Shown: positions 1-8,781 of the stretch, one piece after another
How positions within the stretch are numbered: position 1 is the first letter of the stretch
Layout of the letters: every line of letters begins with the position of its first letter
Origin: Kribbella catacumbae DSM 19601
Lineage (GTDB): Bacteria > Actinomycetota > Actinomycetes > Propionibacteriales > Kribbellaceae
Direction: 5' to 3'
NCBI RefSeq assembly: GCF_000372465.1
Contig: NZ_AQUZ01000027.1
Coordinates: 1 to 64,000 of the forward strand
DNA: 64,000 bases
Position numbers and translations under genes: made by a program
The notes under the pieces: generated by a model
Seen by the model: the letters and a program-made list of their open reading frames with translations, nothing else
What the model was told of the DNA's origin: nothing
The model's database searches: none

Positions 1-272
1 AGTCCATGGGTGCGGTCGGCACGAGCGCCGACAACGCACTCGCCGAGTCGTTCAACGCGACCCTCAAGCGAGAGATCCTCCAAGACCACAACTCCTGGCC
101 CGACGAGGCCACCTGCCGCCGCGAAGTGTTCCGCTGGGTCACCCGCTACAACACCCGCAGGCGGCACTCCTGGTGCCGCTACCACTCCCCGAACACCTAC
201 GAAACCCTCTACCCCGCTACGCTCCCGTCGGCGGCGTAATCCACCACCGTGTCCATGAACCGGGGGTAAGGC
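1..272 (+). mobile_element. Right end of an IS3-family insertion sequence (truncated by window edge)
   Basis: The window opens inside the transposase ORFB reading frame, and the element ends a few tens of bases after its stop. The sequence after the stop (about 250-272) contains the TGTCCA and CGGGGGTA elements typical of IS3-type ends. Just beyond it, the reading frame of a HupE-like membrane protein on the other strand begins to match its family, so the element appears to have inserted into or next to that gene. The exact terminal inverted repeat cannot be fixed because the left end lies outside the window. Confidence 0.6.
3..239 (+). CDS. IS3-family transposase ORFB, C-terminal part (5' truncated by window)
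   Basis: Only the last 79 or so residues are visible. The frame is open to the window edge, so the methionine at base 6 is internal rather than a start. The segment contains the end of the DDE integrase core typical of IS3/IS150 ORFB: an ADNALAESFNATLKRE-type helix carrying the final catalytic Glu, followed by the RYNTRRRHS and SPNTYE motifs. Those motifs belong to the RVE_3 region at the C-terminus of such transposases. The protein would catalyse strand transfer of its own element. Nothing in the visible part is broken, but completeness cannot be judged. Confidence 0.85.
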   Translation, partial: SMGAVGTSADNALAESFNATLKREILQDHNSWPDEATCRREVFRWVTRYNTRRRHSWCRYHSPNTYETLYPATLPSAA

Positions 273-701
273 CCGCCTTGCCGATGGCAACCATGACCGC
301 GATGCCGAGCAGTTGCCCGATCTCGATGCCGATGTTGAACGCGATGACCCGGGCGAGCAGCCCTTCCTCGGGCAGACCGAGGTCCTGGAGGCGGGTGGAC
401 AGGCCGACGCCATGAATCAGACCGAAGCCCAAGACGCCGAGCCCGAACAGCCGCCACCTGTCGCGGTGGCCGAACCAGTCGACTGCACCGATGAACACCA
501 GGCTCAACGCGATGACGACATCAACCACGGTGGGGTTGACGCGCCATCCGCCCAGCGTGGCGATGATCAACGTGGTGCTGTGGCCCACGACGAACACCGA
601 GATCAGCTTGGCCGCGCGACGCAGTTCACCCGAGAGCAGGACGATCCCGGCGATGAACAACAGGTGATCCCAGCCGAGCACAAATCGCCGAACGCACGCA
701 T
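217..701 (-). pseudogene. HupE/UreJ-type membrane protein remnant
   Basis: The frame reads as a multi-spanning membrane protein with the HupE/UreJ_2 signature GWDHLLF close to its N-terminus and a conserved GFGLIHG segment. The family is linked to nickel handling or has unknown transport roles. A good ribosome binding site (GGAG) and ATG sit at 701, but that frame must shift by one base to reach GWDHLLF, so the 5' end is frameshifted. At the 3' end the family match stops near 273 and the tail (SWTRWW...) is translated from IS end sequence. The family-like part is only about 135 residues, so the gene is truncated at one end and frameshifted at the other. Confidence 0.6.
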
Positions 702-855
702 CAGTTCTCCTCGGGTCTCAGGAGGCGACGGGCGCGATGACGGTGATCGCCGTGGCCGTCGTCACGTTCCGTTGTCGAGCGACTCCCGTTTGCAGCGGCG
801 ACGGCCCGTAGGGTCTAGAATTTTGATCCCCAGTGTGGTGAGAGGGGATCGGACC

Positions 856-1761
856 ATGCGTGGAACCACGGTGTCGCCGAGAACGCCCTGCCTGCAGCCG
901 AAGGCGGGTGAATTGCCACTGCACCGACTGGAGGTCCGCGCGCCGGATGCCCTGCCGTTCGCGGTCGGCACCTTCGACACGATTGGGCCGATGTCGCGGG
1001 CGTCCTTTCCGCATCGGCACACGTTCTACGAAATCGTTTTCGTCACCGGCGGGACCGGCGACCACATCGTCGATTTCACTCGCTGGGAATTGGCGCCGCC
1101 GCAACTCGCGGTCATAACACCAGGGCAGGTACATCATTGGGATGCCCATTCCCTCGGTGGTCACGTCGTATTGTTCACGGACGATTTCCTGCTCGACCAT
1201 CCCGCCGATCGGGAAACGCTGCGACGGCTGAGCCAGCAGCCGTGGCGACTCGACGAACGGGCCGCGGAGAAGACGGCATGGCTGGTCACCGAACTGGACG
1301 TGGAGTTCCGGTGTGGCGGGCAGAGTACGGATTCGGTGCTGCGCGCGCTGATGCACGTCCTGATCGTTCGTGCCGGGCGGCTTCCCGGCCTGGCTGATGC
1401 CCGCCCGCCAGCGCGGGCAAAGGCGGTGGGAGCGGAGTTCGCCCGGCTGCTAGGCGGGCCGGATCTCGATCTATGGTCGGTGGGCGCGCTCGCGGAACGC
1501 ATCGGCGTCACGCCGGGATACCTGACCGAGGCGGTGAAGACGGCGACCGGCCGGACGGCGGCGCAGTTGATCCGCGAGGCGCGGACGCGAGAAGCGAAAC
1601 GGTTCCTGCTCGGGAGCAACCTCAGCGTGCGGCAGGTGGCCAGCCGGGTCGGTTTCGCGGATCCGGCGTATTTCTGCCGGTTCTTCCGTCGGGAAACGGG
1701 ACTGAGCCCCGGTGATTTCCGGCGAACCGGTGACGCCGCCCCGGAGATTCACCACGACTGA
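856..1761 (+). CDS. AraC-family transcriptional regulator with N-terminal cupin
   Basis: A 301-residue protein with an N-terminal AraC-binding-type cupin (PHRHTFYEI and TPGQVHHW motifs, about residues 50-110) and a C-terminal pair of helix-turn-helix motifs. The second of these is followed by the classic AraC tail VASRVGFADPAYFCRFFRRETG. Such proteins bind a small effector in the cupin and regulate catabolic genes. The ATG at 856 was chosen because upstream sequence in the same frame has no family similarity and runs antisense to the hupE remnant. The next gene, 77 bases downstream on the same strand, encodes a secreted intradiol dioxygenase and is the most likely target. Effector unknown. 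Confidence 0.85.
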   Translation: MRGTTVSPRTPCLQPKAGELPLHRLEVRAPDALPFAVGTFDTIGPMSRASFPHRHTFYEIVFVTGGTGDHIVDFTRWELAPPQLAVITPGQVHHWDAHSLGGHVVLFTDDFLLDHPADRETLRRLSQQPWRLDERAAEKTAWLVTELDVEFRCGGQSTDSVLRALMHVLIVRAGRLPGLADARPPARAKAVGAEFARLLGGPDLDLWSVGALAERIGVTPGYLTEAVKTATGRTAAQLIREARTREAKRFLLGSNLSVRQVASRVGFADPAYFCRFFRRETGLSPGDFRRTGDAAPEIHHD

Positions 1762-1838
1762 CCATTCCAGTCCATCGTCCGCGGCTGATCCTCTCCGTAC
1801 CGTCAAGGGTGATTCCCCGACGCCCACGAGGAGCAGGT

Positions 1839-2624
1839 ATGAACGAAGAGAACAAGCTCAGCCGCAAGACGGTACTGAAGGCGGCGTTCACGGCCGGGGT
1901 CGCGGCTCCGGTCGCCCTGATCGGCGGCCCCGCCCTCGCGCGCGCCACCGTCGCGAGCGGCCAGGCACCGGAACTGACGCCGGCCTGTGACGACGGAGAC
2001 GACCCGACCCCGTCGCAGACCCAAGGCCCTTACTTCAAGCCGAACTCCCCGCAGCGCACCTCGCTCGTCACCCCGACCACGCGAGGTACGCGGCTCACTG
2101 TCACCGGATACGTCTTCGGTCTCAGCTGTCTCCCCATCGCGCGGGTACTGCTGGACTTCTGGCAGGCGGACGTCAACGGCGCCTACGACAACGTCGGGTA
2201 CACCTTCCGCGGTCACCAGTTCACCAACGCACAGGGCGCGTTCACGCTGAGCACGATCGTGCCCGGCCTGTACCCCGGCCGCACGCGTCACATCCACGTC
2301 AAGGTGCAGGCGCCCGGCAAACCGGTGCTGACCACGCAGCTCTACTTCCCCAACGAGCCGCGCAACAACACCGACACGATCTTCGACCCGCGGTTGCTGA
2401 TGACCGTGCGGGACGTTCCGCCCACCGCGAAGGAGGCTGCGTTCGACTTCGTGCTCAACGTGCCGCAGACGCCTGGCGGCGGGACGACCTGGACGGCGGG
2501 AACCGCCTATTCCGCGGGCGCTCGGGTCACCTACAGCGGTCGCGGTTTTGTGTGCTTGCAGGGGCACACCGCCCAGACCGGCTGGGAGCCGCCGTCCGCA
2601 CCGGCGTTGTGGCGCGCGGAGTGA
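1839..2624 (+). CDS. Secreted intradiol ring-cleavage dioxygenase with C-terminal CBM5/12 module
   Basis: A 261-residue protein in three parts. It has an export signal with a basic SRK n-region and a hydrophobic stretch (residues 8-36). The dioxygenase core has the expected non-haem Fe(III) ligands visible as Tyr116 (GAYDN), Tyr145 (GLYPGRTR), His151 and His153 (HIHVKV). A final module of about 40 residues (TAYSAGARVTYSGRGFVC through the Trp near the end) matches carbohydrate-binding family 5/12. Intradiol enzymes open catechols between the two hydroxyls to give muconates. Similar secreted, CBM-tethered dioxygenases are known in Streptomyces and are thought to act on plant-wall catechols. The ATG at 1839 follows GAGGAGCAGGT. 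The signal looks Tat-like but lacks a strict RR pair. Confidence 0.88.
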   Translation: MNEENKLSRKTVLKAAFTAGVAAPVALIGGPALARATVASGQAPELTPACDDGDDPTPSQTQGPYFKPNSPQRTSLVTPTTRGTRLTVTGYVFGLSCLPIARVLLDFWQADVNGAYDNVGYTFRGHQFTNAQGAFTLSTIVPGLYPGRTRHIHVKVQAPGKPVLTTQLYFPNEPRNNTDTIFDPRLLMTVRDVPPTAKEAAFDFVLNVPQTPGGGTTWTAGTAYSAGARVTYSGRGFVCLQGHTAQTGWEPPSAPALWRAE

Positions 2625-2778
2625 CGAGCAGCCACTGAGGAGGGAGAGCAACGCGGATGGACCCCCACCGCAGGGACCCACATCCCGGCGGTGGGCTCCA
2701 CCGCCCCTTCCGTGGTGGGCTTTCCCGTACCTGGACCCGCCGACGGGTCCTCGGTCGTGACCCTGGCGAGACGGATCC

Positions 2779-4180
2779 GTGCGGCACGCGCCAGCGGCGA
2801 TGATGCCGGGGCGGCTCGGCTCACCCTGGCTTCACGGCGCAGCAGGGATAGAGATCCAGCCGCTGCAGGCGACGGAGGCCGTGAACTACCTCGAAAGAGG
2901 GGCGTCCAGGGACGTCGAAAGATGGCGTGACATCTTCGCGGCCATGCGCCGCTCATCTCCTCTGGCAGAGACCCTGCAAACTCCTCTCATGGTGCGCTGG
3001 CACGCACCGTGTACGCCCCTACAGGAATCAGTGCAGACTCTGCTCTGCCACCCGATCCGCGAGAACTGACGGACGAATCGCGTTTCCCGACCCCCGAAGA
3101 TGTCCGCCTCCACCTGCTGAACGGATTCATCGCGGCCGCCTACCGGCCACACCCAGAACGTCCACAACCGTTCTGCACTGCGGAGAAGGCGACCCGGTGG
3201 CTGACTTCATCGCGCGTCACCAGAACACCCAACTGAAAGGATCGCCCAACATCGCGTGGTGGCAACTGGCTCGGAGTGTTCCCAAGCGTTGGGGTGGGCG
3301 CCGTCGTAGGCGTCACCGGAGGGCTCCTGTCCGGAATGGCCGCAGCAGTCAACCCCGAATCCGGCGTCGGCCTGGGCGCCGGCCTCGTTGTCGGGCTGGC
3401 CGTCGGCCGTCTCGTCAAAGACCTGCTCCGGCCTCGACTTCCACTGCCCAGAAGCGTCACCCATCGTTCCAGCGCCGGTCTGGGCGCCGGCCTGGTCGGC
3501 GGACTCTTGGGTGGCATCGTTGCCGGTTCGTTTCACCGGGGGTCTGGGCCGGCCGCGGGCCTGATCAACGGTGTGATGACTGCCATCGCTCTGGGACTGG
3601 TCGTCGGCACCGGCCGTACTGAACCCGCCCGAGGACCGCGGCTGTCCAGGCGCGGCCTATATGTCGGGGCAATTGTGGGTCTTGTCGTAGCGATGGGGAT
3701 CGCAGCCCGAACCGCCCACGGCTTCGGTCTTGCCGTGAGCATCGTGGCGGGCATCATCGCACTCGTCGTCATCGGCCTCGTCGCGATCCTCAGCGGGACG
3801 CCGGCCGACCTGAAAACCTATCGATCCACGCTCTGTCCTTGTCTCGGATCGCTGGACCTTCTTACTGTTCGCCTCGTGCGGCGCCTTCGCCGGCGCCCTT
3901 ACGGTGTTCGCCGGAGTACGCGTATTCAGTGGCATCGTTGCCGCGTTCGCCGGGCTTCGGCCTCGCGTTCTTCCAGGCCACCTGGGGACGATTCAGACTG
4001 GCGCACCTATATCTCGCCATCACCGGCAAACTCCCCTGGCGCCTGATGACCTTTCTCCAGGACGCACACAAGAAGCGGGGAGTCCTCAGGCAGGTCGGTC
4101 CGGTCTACCAGTTCAAACACGCCGACCTCCAGAACCACCTCGCAGCAGAACAGGATCACGATCGCCCGCACGGCTCATCG
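2779..4180 (+). pseudogene. NACHT-type NTPase with transmembrane C-terminus, multiply frameshifted
   Basis: Stretches in all three plus-strand frames assemble in order into one protein. The order is a helical segment ending ETLQTPLMV (2800-2990), PDPRELTDESRFPTPEDVR (3060-3110), then FIARHQNTQL with IAWWQLARSVP (3210-3285). A long Gly/Val/Ala-rich membrane region follows (3280-3800), and the C-terminus carries FRLAHLYLAITGKLPWRLM and VLRQVGPVYQFKHADLQ (3985-4150). This is the layout of the large actinobacterial NACHT/NB-ARC-like ATPases with a C-terminal membrane domain. The nucleotide-binding part is missing and at least four frame changes are needed, so the gene is dead. Related NACHT proteins include antiphage STAND ATPases, which makes a lost defence gene possible. 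Confidence 0.65.
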
Positions 4181-4939
4181 TTTGGCGCCTCTGGTGATGT
4201 GACGAGCGTGGTTGAGCCACCACATAGCCGCGGTACGAGTTGATACCGGCAAACGAGAGTCCGACCTCAACGCAGCCAGCACCTGCACGTTGCCGAGCGT
4301 GCCGGCGCAGTAGACGAGACCGTTCAACTGCTCGGCGTGAGCCTGCTGGTGGTTCTCGGACGCTGCGGAAGCGGGCCGATGGGCAGCATTGGACCTGGAA
4401 GCACTCGACCGTAGTTGGTCGGCCACCCGGCATCAAGGCTTCCTGATGCAGTCCATCTCTCTGCTGCCTTTCGGGCCAGGCTCGTCCGTCCGATTCGTCA
4501 CCGGCACGACGCGCACAGGCGGCTACGAGTGGACCTCCGCGGCCCCGGTCCCCCACGGTCTGGTTGAACTAGAGCTCCACCGGTCCGGGCTCCAACCCGT
4601 TTCACCGCGATCTGGGACGGATCCATACTGGACCGCGCCGCCCTAAGCGAACTGCACGGCCGCTCCATCCAGGACTAGAAACTTCAGCGGACTGGAGCCT
4701 ACGGTCACTGTTGGTGATCATGGTTGGGCCTCGTTCAGTTGTCCACAGGCCGCATTGAAGAAGGTCCTCGGCAGCGGCAGGGTTCGGTTGGGTGAATGAC
4801 TCAGCGCACCCCATAACGCAGCTCTATCAAGGAGAATCGATGATTGGCGAGGGCAAGCGATGCGAGGTGTCCATTGGCAACTCCGCAGGTCACGGCACCT
4901 CTTGGCAATCGTTGGCAGGCAGTGGGCATCGTGGGCGGC
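4181..4939. other. Apparently non-coding, eroded stretch
   Basis: No frame on either strand over these 760 bases shows a recognisable domain, a convincing ribosome binding site or a consistent coding pattern. Short open frames on both strands (for example 4175-4426 minus and 4389-4646 plus) have no family motif that I recognise. The stretch lies between a dead NACHT gene and a tRNA-derived attachment site, so it is most likely degraded mobile DNA. Confidence 0.5.
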
Positions 4940-4980
4940 AAATCAGCGGGTTCGGGGTTCGAGTCCCTGGCGGCGCACCA
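4940..4980 (+). other. tRNA-Lys 3'-end fragment, probable attachment (att) site of an integrative element
   Basis: The sequence reads as the 3' half of a tRNA, from the anticodon-stem 3' strand (AATCAGC) through variable loop, a T-arm with loop TTCGAGT, an acceptor 3' strand GCGGCGC, discriminator A and CCA. It closely resembles the 3' half of actinobacterial tRNA-Lys. No matching 5' acceptor strand (GCGCCGC), D-arm or anticodon loop precedes it, so it is not a functional tRNA gene. A tyrosine integrase gene starts 220 bases downstream. This arrangement fits an att core duplicated by site-specific integration into tRNA-Lys. Confidence 0.72.
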
Positions 4981-4981
4981 A

Positions 4982-5011
4982 AAGCCCAGGTCACAGCGCT
5001 GACCTGGGCTT
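4982..5011 (+). terminator. Strong hairpin downstream of the tRNA-Lys fragment
   Basis: A perfect 12-bp stem, AAGCCCAGGTCA paired with TGACCTGGGCTT, closes a six-base loop and is followed by CTTCAT. It begins one base after the CCA of the tRNA fragment. That is the normal place for a tRNA transcription terminator and suggests it was carried along with the attachment site. Confidence 0.7.
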
Positions 5012-5202
5012 CTTCATGCCCCCAACGCACCTTTTATTCGACCCTTTCAGTCACGCATCTCCCCCGCTGACCAGGCCCTGGGGCCTTCAGATGATCACGA
5101 CCGTGCGTCACATCACATCGGCCTGCGACGTGACCTGCCTCGCTGATCCTCCACACCGGCGCGCGTTGAACAGGTAACGCGCACACCCGTTGGAGGAGAC
5201 AC

Positions 5203-6633
5203 ATGCCGAGGCCACCGCTGCCCATTGGAACCTGGGGAGAGATCTCCACCAGAACCACGAAGACCAACAAGAACGGCAAACCCCTCAAGCACCTGGCCCA
5301 CGCCAAGTTCCGCGACCACGACGGCAAAGTCCGAGCGGTCACCGCCACCGGCACAACCAAGACCGCCGCACGAACCGCCCTGCTCACCAAACTCCAGAAC
5401 CGCGCCAAGACCAACCACTCCGCAGAGCTGACCATGCACCACAAGGTGAACCACCTCCTCGACCTCTGGGAGAAGAGATTCGAGCAGCGAGTGGTCGACG
5501 GGCAACGATCCCCCACCTCCCTCGACAACTATCGGCGCGCACTCAAGAACCATGTCCGTCCCGCCATCGGTGAACTCCACATCGCCGAAGCCACCACCCC
5601 ACGCCTCGACACCGTCCTCGCCAACATCAGGAACCATGCCGGCCCAGCGACTGCCAAGACCTGCCGCGCCGTCATCTCCGGCGCCATGAAAATTCGCCGT
5701 CCGCTACGGCGCCACCACCGTCAACCCCGTCCGCGAAGTCGACGCCATCGAAGCCAAGCCCAAGCACCCACCCCGTGCCCTCACGACCGAAGAAGTCACC
5801 CACCTGCACAAAAGCCTGACCACGGACGAACACGCCATCGAGGCTGACCTCCCCGACCTGGTCACGTTCATGCTCGCCACCGGCGCCCGCATCGGCGAAG
5901 CCCTCGCAATCCTCTGGAACCAAGTCGACCTCGACGCCGGCACCGCCGAAATCACCCACACCATCGCCCGCCCCCAAAGGCGAAGGACTCCTACGCAAGA
6001 CCACCAAATCCAGAGCCGGCGAACGCGTCCTCAGCCTCCCTACCTGGGCCACCATCAGCCTCCGCACCCGACACACCGCCGATACCCGTCCCGACGCCCC
6101 CGTCTTTCCCGACACGACCGGCGGCTACCGCGACCCCTCCAACACCCGCCGCTCCCTCCGGATCGCCCTCTCCCCTGTCGGCAGCACCGCCCGCCGCGAG
6201 CTGGGCCAAACCCTCCAAACCCTCCGCCGCCAGACCCACCTCAGCCGCAAGCAAGTCGCACAGACGCTGGGCTGGCCCCAAACCAGACTCGAACTCATCG
6301 AAACCGGCCGTATCAAACCCAACCACCGACTGGTCTCCATCCTCGCCAAGACCTACGGCATCGACCTCGATCACACTCCCGACCTGCTCGCAGCTCACCG
6401 ACGCCACCCAACCCGCCCAATCCGACAAACTCGCCTGGATCCGCTCCCACGCACTCCGCAAAACCACCGCCACGGCCCTCGACCACGCTGGCCAAACTGC
6501 CCGCCAAATCGCCGACCAACTAGGCCAAGCCAAAGTCTCCATCACCCAAGACACCTACCTCGCACGTCAAGCTGCCAACCCCGCCGCAGCCCAAGCCCCA
6601 GAACACGCGTTCGACGACCCCGACCTCGCCTGA
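5203..6633 (+). pseudogene. Tyrosine recombinase (phage/ICE integrase) with internal Xre-type HTH, three frameshifts
   Basis: Three frame changes join one tyrosine recombinase. The first part (5203-5690) is the SAM-like core-binding domain (TSLDNYRRALKNHVRP). The second (5690-5975) has the first catalytic Arg in ATGARIGEALAILW. The third (5975-6390) contains an Xre-like helix-turn-helix (LSRKQVAQTLGWPQTRLELIE). The last (6390-6633) has SHALRKTTATALDHAG and the Tyr in SITQDTYLAR. All three breaks act as +1 insertions, two in short homopolymers (AAAA near 5690, CCCCC near 5975). Restoring them gives about 475 residues. The gene lies directly beside the tRNA-Lys fragment it presumably recognised. 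Sequencing error is an alternative explanation, but neighbouring large genes are intact. Confidence 0.75.
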
Positions 6634-6946
6634 CGATAAGACGACGTGAAAGTCCACCAGCTAGGAATTCGAGGATCGCGTTGGACCTGACCGACAGGTC
6701 TCACCCTCCCCGGAACCCCCTGACCTGTGCCCTTGCCGCTCGTCACCGATCACCGATGAGTGACGCTGGCAGGCTTCGATGGAGCAGCGAGCGGACCGGG
6801 ACGGATCGACTGGGTCGACTACCGTGTCCCAGCGCTGGAACCCACTCCAAGACGTCGGTCGGCTATTGCCTCGCACCGATCACTTCAAGATCGGCATTCC
6901 GACACGGCTTCAGCCGACCCGTGTGGCGGAACACCATCGGCCTGGT
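6634..6946. other. Intergenic, no gene recognised
   Basis: About 310 bases between the dead integrase and the 3' end of the DUF4143 gene. Short open frames exist on both strands, but none has a family motif or a plausible ribosome binding site. I see no repeat or clear terminator here. Confidence 0.5.
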
Positions 6947-8233
6947 TCACGGTTCCAGCTCCCACAGGGCACTGATCGGCATGGCACGTAGCTTGGGGCC
7001 GAACGGAAGTGTGTGCTGGCCCGTGTGCAGGACCACGCCGGCGATGAAGTCGTCGCCGAGTCGATCTTGGAGATGGCGTAGGCCGCGGAAGTCGTCGGAG
7101 CGGGGGGTCGATGACGCCTTCACCTCGATACCTACCACCTCGCCGCGTCGGTTCTCCAGTACGGCGTCGACCTCGACCTGATCGCGGGTGCGGTAGTGGT
7201 ACAGATCTACACGCGTGTCGTTCCAGCTCTGCTGTCTGGCGAGTTCCATCAGCACAAAGCCTTCGAGCAGCGGCCCGAACGAGCTCCCCGGTCGCTTGAA
7301 CTGGGCAGTATCGGCTCCCACCAGGTTTGCCGCGATCCCCGAGTCGGTCACGGCAACCTTCGGAGTACCGGTGATCCTGGTGCTGAGGTTGCGGGACCAG
7401 GCAGGGATCAGCTTGATCAAGAAGATCTCCTGCAGCAGGCTCACATAGCGCGCGACCGTGTGATTGGCCAGTCCCGCTTTTCCGGCCAGCTCGTTGATCA
7501 CCAACTGTCCGCCGGAACGTGCGGCGATCAAACGGACCAGCTTCTCCATCTCGCCAACCTTCTCGATCTCGCCGACCTGGCTGACATCGCGGGTGATGAG
7601 ATTGCTGACATACGAGTCGAAGAATCGTTGCCGCCGACGCGGCTGATCACGCGCAACCGCCTCGGGAAAGCCGCCCCGCACAACACGATCGGCGTAGTCA
7701 GCGCGCCCGAGACCGGAGACGTGCCGCACATCGGGCCCATGCCTGAAGATCGCGTCGATGAACCGATCAGGTTTGCCGTCGATCTCACCTTGCGCGAACG
7801 GCCACAGCTCGATCGTCTCCATGCGTCCTGGAAGCGCATCCGGCAACGTACGCAGCCCAAGGACCCGCGCCGATCCCGTCAGCAGGAACTGGCCGGGCAG
7901 CGACCGCTCGTCGACCCGGGCCTTGATCGACAGGAGAAGCTCCGGGAGCCGCTGGATCTCGTCGATGATCATCGGCTTCGGCCCGGCTACGAACTCCCTG
8001 GGATCCTCGCGGGCCGCCTCACGGATGTCGGTGTCGTCGAGGGTGTACCACTCCGCGTCCACGGCAGCCCCGACCAGCCGCACCAATGTGCTCTTGCCGC
8101 TCTGCCGCGCACCGTTCACAAGAACAACCCGGGTATCGGCCATCGCCTCGTCGACCTGCGCACGCGCATGCCGAGGCAGTACACGTCCCAACGGCGACTC
8201 GGGCTCGGCACTGGCTTCCAGATCATCGCTCAC
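6947..8233 (-). CDS. AAA+ ATPase of the AAA_14/DUF4143 family
   Basis: A 428-residue protein. The N-terminal AAA_14 domain has a Walker A (NGARQSGKSTLVR) and a Walker B/DEIQ box (MIIDEIQRLPEL), then LLTGSARVL. The C-terminal DUF4143 domain has a restriction-endonuclease-like core ending DAVLENRRGEVVGIEVKAS, the D...ExK pattern of the PD-(D/E)XK fold. Family members are abundant in bacteria and often sit in mobile regions. Their molecular role is not established. The start was set at GTG 8233 (VSDDLEAS), where family-like sequence begins. The GGAGG directly abuts this codon, so the start is uncertain, and a longer frame reaching 8362 would run through the upstream repeat array. Confidence 0.8.
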   Translation of the reverse strand: MSDDLEASAEPESPLGRVLPRHARAQVDEAMADTRVVLVNGARQSGKSTLVRLVGAAVDAEWYTLDDTDIREAAREDPREFVAGPKPMIIDEIQRLPELLLSIKARVDERSLPGQFLLTGSARVLGLRTLPDALPGRMETIELWPFAQGEIDGKPDRFIDAIFRHGPDVRHVSGLGRADYADRVVRGGFPEAVARDQPRRRQRFFDSYVSNLITRDVSQVGEIEKVGEMEKLVRLIAARSGGQLVINELAGKAGLANHTVARYVSLLQEIFLIKLIPAWSRNLSTRITGTPKVAVTDSGIAANLVGADTAQFKRPGSSFGPLLEGFVLMELARQQSWNDTRVDLYHYRTRDQVEVDAVLENRRGEVVGIEVKASSTPRSDDFRGLRHLQDRLGDDFIAGVVLHTGQHTLPFGPKLRAMPISALWELEP

Positions 8234-8252
8234 CCTCCGAGTATGCCCTGGA

Positions 8253-8333
8253 CTGCAAATCTGCCGCCACTCAACCTGCAAATCTGCCGGGAGTTGGTTG
8301 CAGATGTGCCGCCGAGCTGGCTGCAGATCTGCC
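8253..8333. repeat. Four iteron-like repeats of CTGCARATSTGCC at 22-23-base spacing
   Basis: Four near-identical 13-mers start at 8253, 8276, 8298 and 8321. They read CTGCAAATCTGCC twice, then TTGCAGATGTGCC and CTGCAGATCTGCC. Spacings are 23, 22 and 23 bases, close to two helical turns, so all copies face the same side of the DNA. The inner part (GCAGATCTGC in the last copy) is palindromic. The array ends 20 bases upstream of the chosen DUF4143 start and looks like a cooperative operator or iteron array. Confidence 0.65.
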
Positions 8334-8379
8334 ACACCTGCCCACAACGTGCCGGCGTACACCGGCCACAGCGCGCGAC

Positions 8380-8652
8380 GTCGTGCGGGTGCCGGCGTCT
8401 CCGTACCGACCGTCTACGCGACCTATCACAACAAGACCGGACTGGCTCTCGCCCTGGCCGACGCGGCCGACCTGGCCGCCGACCTGCCACGGCACCGTGC
8501 GCGTAGACATCACACAAGCCCTCGACATCCACGCCGCGCTCTGCACCGTCTACGTGTACAACACCCTCACCATCGAGCGAGCCTGGTCCCCCGACCAGGT
8601 CCAGACCTGGTGGGCCGAATTCCTCCCCCACCTCCTCCTATCCCCAACCTGA
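8380..8652 (+). pseudogene. TetR-family regulator remnant (both ends, middle deleted)
   Basis: One frame gives a TetR recognition helix (AGVSVPTVYATYHNKTGLAL, about 8385-8450). A second frame gives a TetR C-terminus (ALDIHAALCTVYVYNTLTIE, then AWSPDQVQTWW, about 8515-8652). The roughly 100 ligand-domain residues that should lie between them are absent and the frames differ. It is therefore an internally deleted, frameshifted TetR gene. It is parallel to the helicase gene downstream and divergent from the DUF4143 gene. Confidence 0.6.
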
Positions 8653-8781
8653 ATCGCAGTGCGCAGAGCCACCGTGGCGGGTTCGAGGGACTGCGGACCC
8701 GGACTCGCCGCGACTGTTACGGAGAGTGGCCGGTCGAAATAGGATCGAAGTCTGTGTCGTGGGCCGGATTCGGGAGGCGGC

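Noticed and set aside
3276..4046. Stand-alone glycine-rich membrane protein gene
   Set aside because: The frame is one segment of a longer NACHT-type protein whose other parts continue in neighbouring frames on both sides; it lacks its own start signals.
4175..4646. Small open frames on both strands after the NACHT pseudogene
   Set aside because: No family motif, no consistent coding pattern and no start signals; reported only as an eroded stretch.
4900..4980. Complete tRNA-Lys gene
   Set aside because: Only the 3' half is present. No 5' acceptor strand, D-arm or anticodon loop can be found upstream, so it was called an att-type fragment.
5690..6390. Sequencing errors as the general cause of all broken genes
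   Set aside because: The integrase shifts could be homopolymer errors, but korA, korB, trxB, mmsA, MFS, TetR and the DsbA duplicate have real deletions, while many genes of 800-1065 codons nearby are intact.
8253..8333. CRISPR array
   Set aside because: Repeats are only 13 bases with 9-10-base spacers, and no cas genes are nearby. No CRISPR-like array was seen elsewhere in the window.
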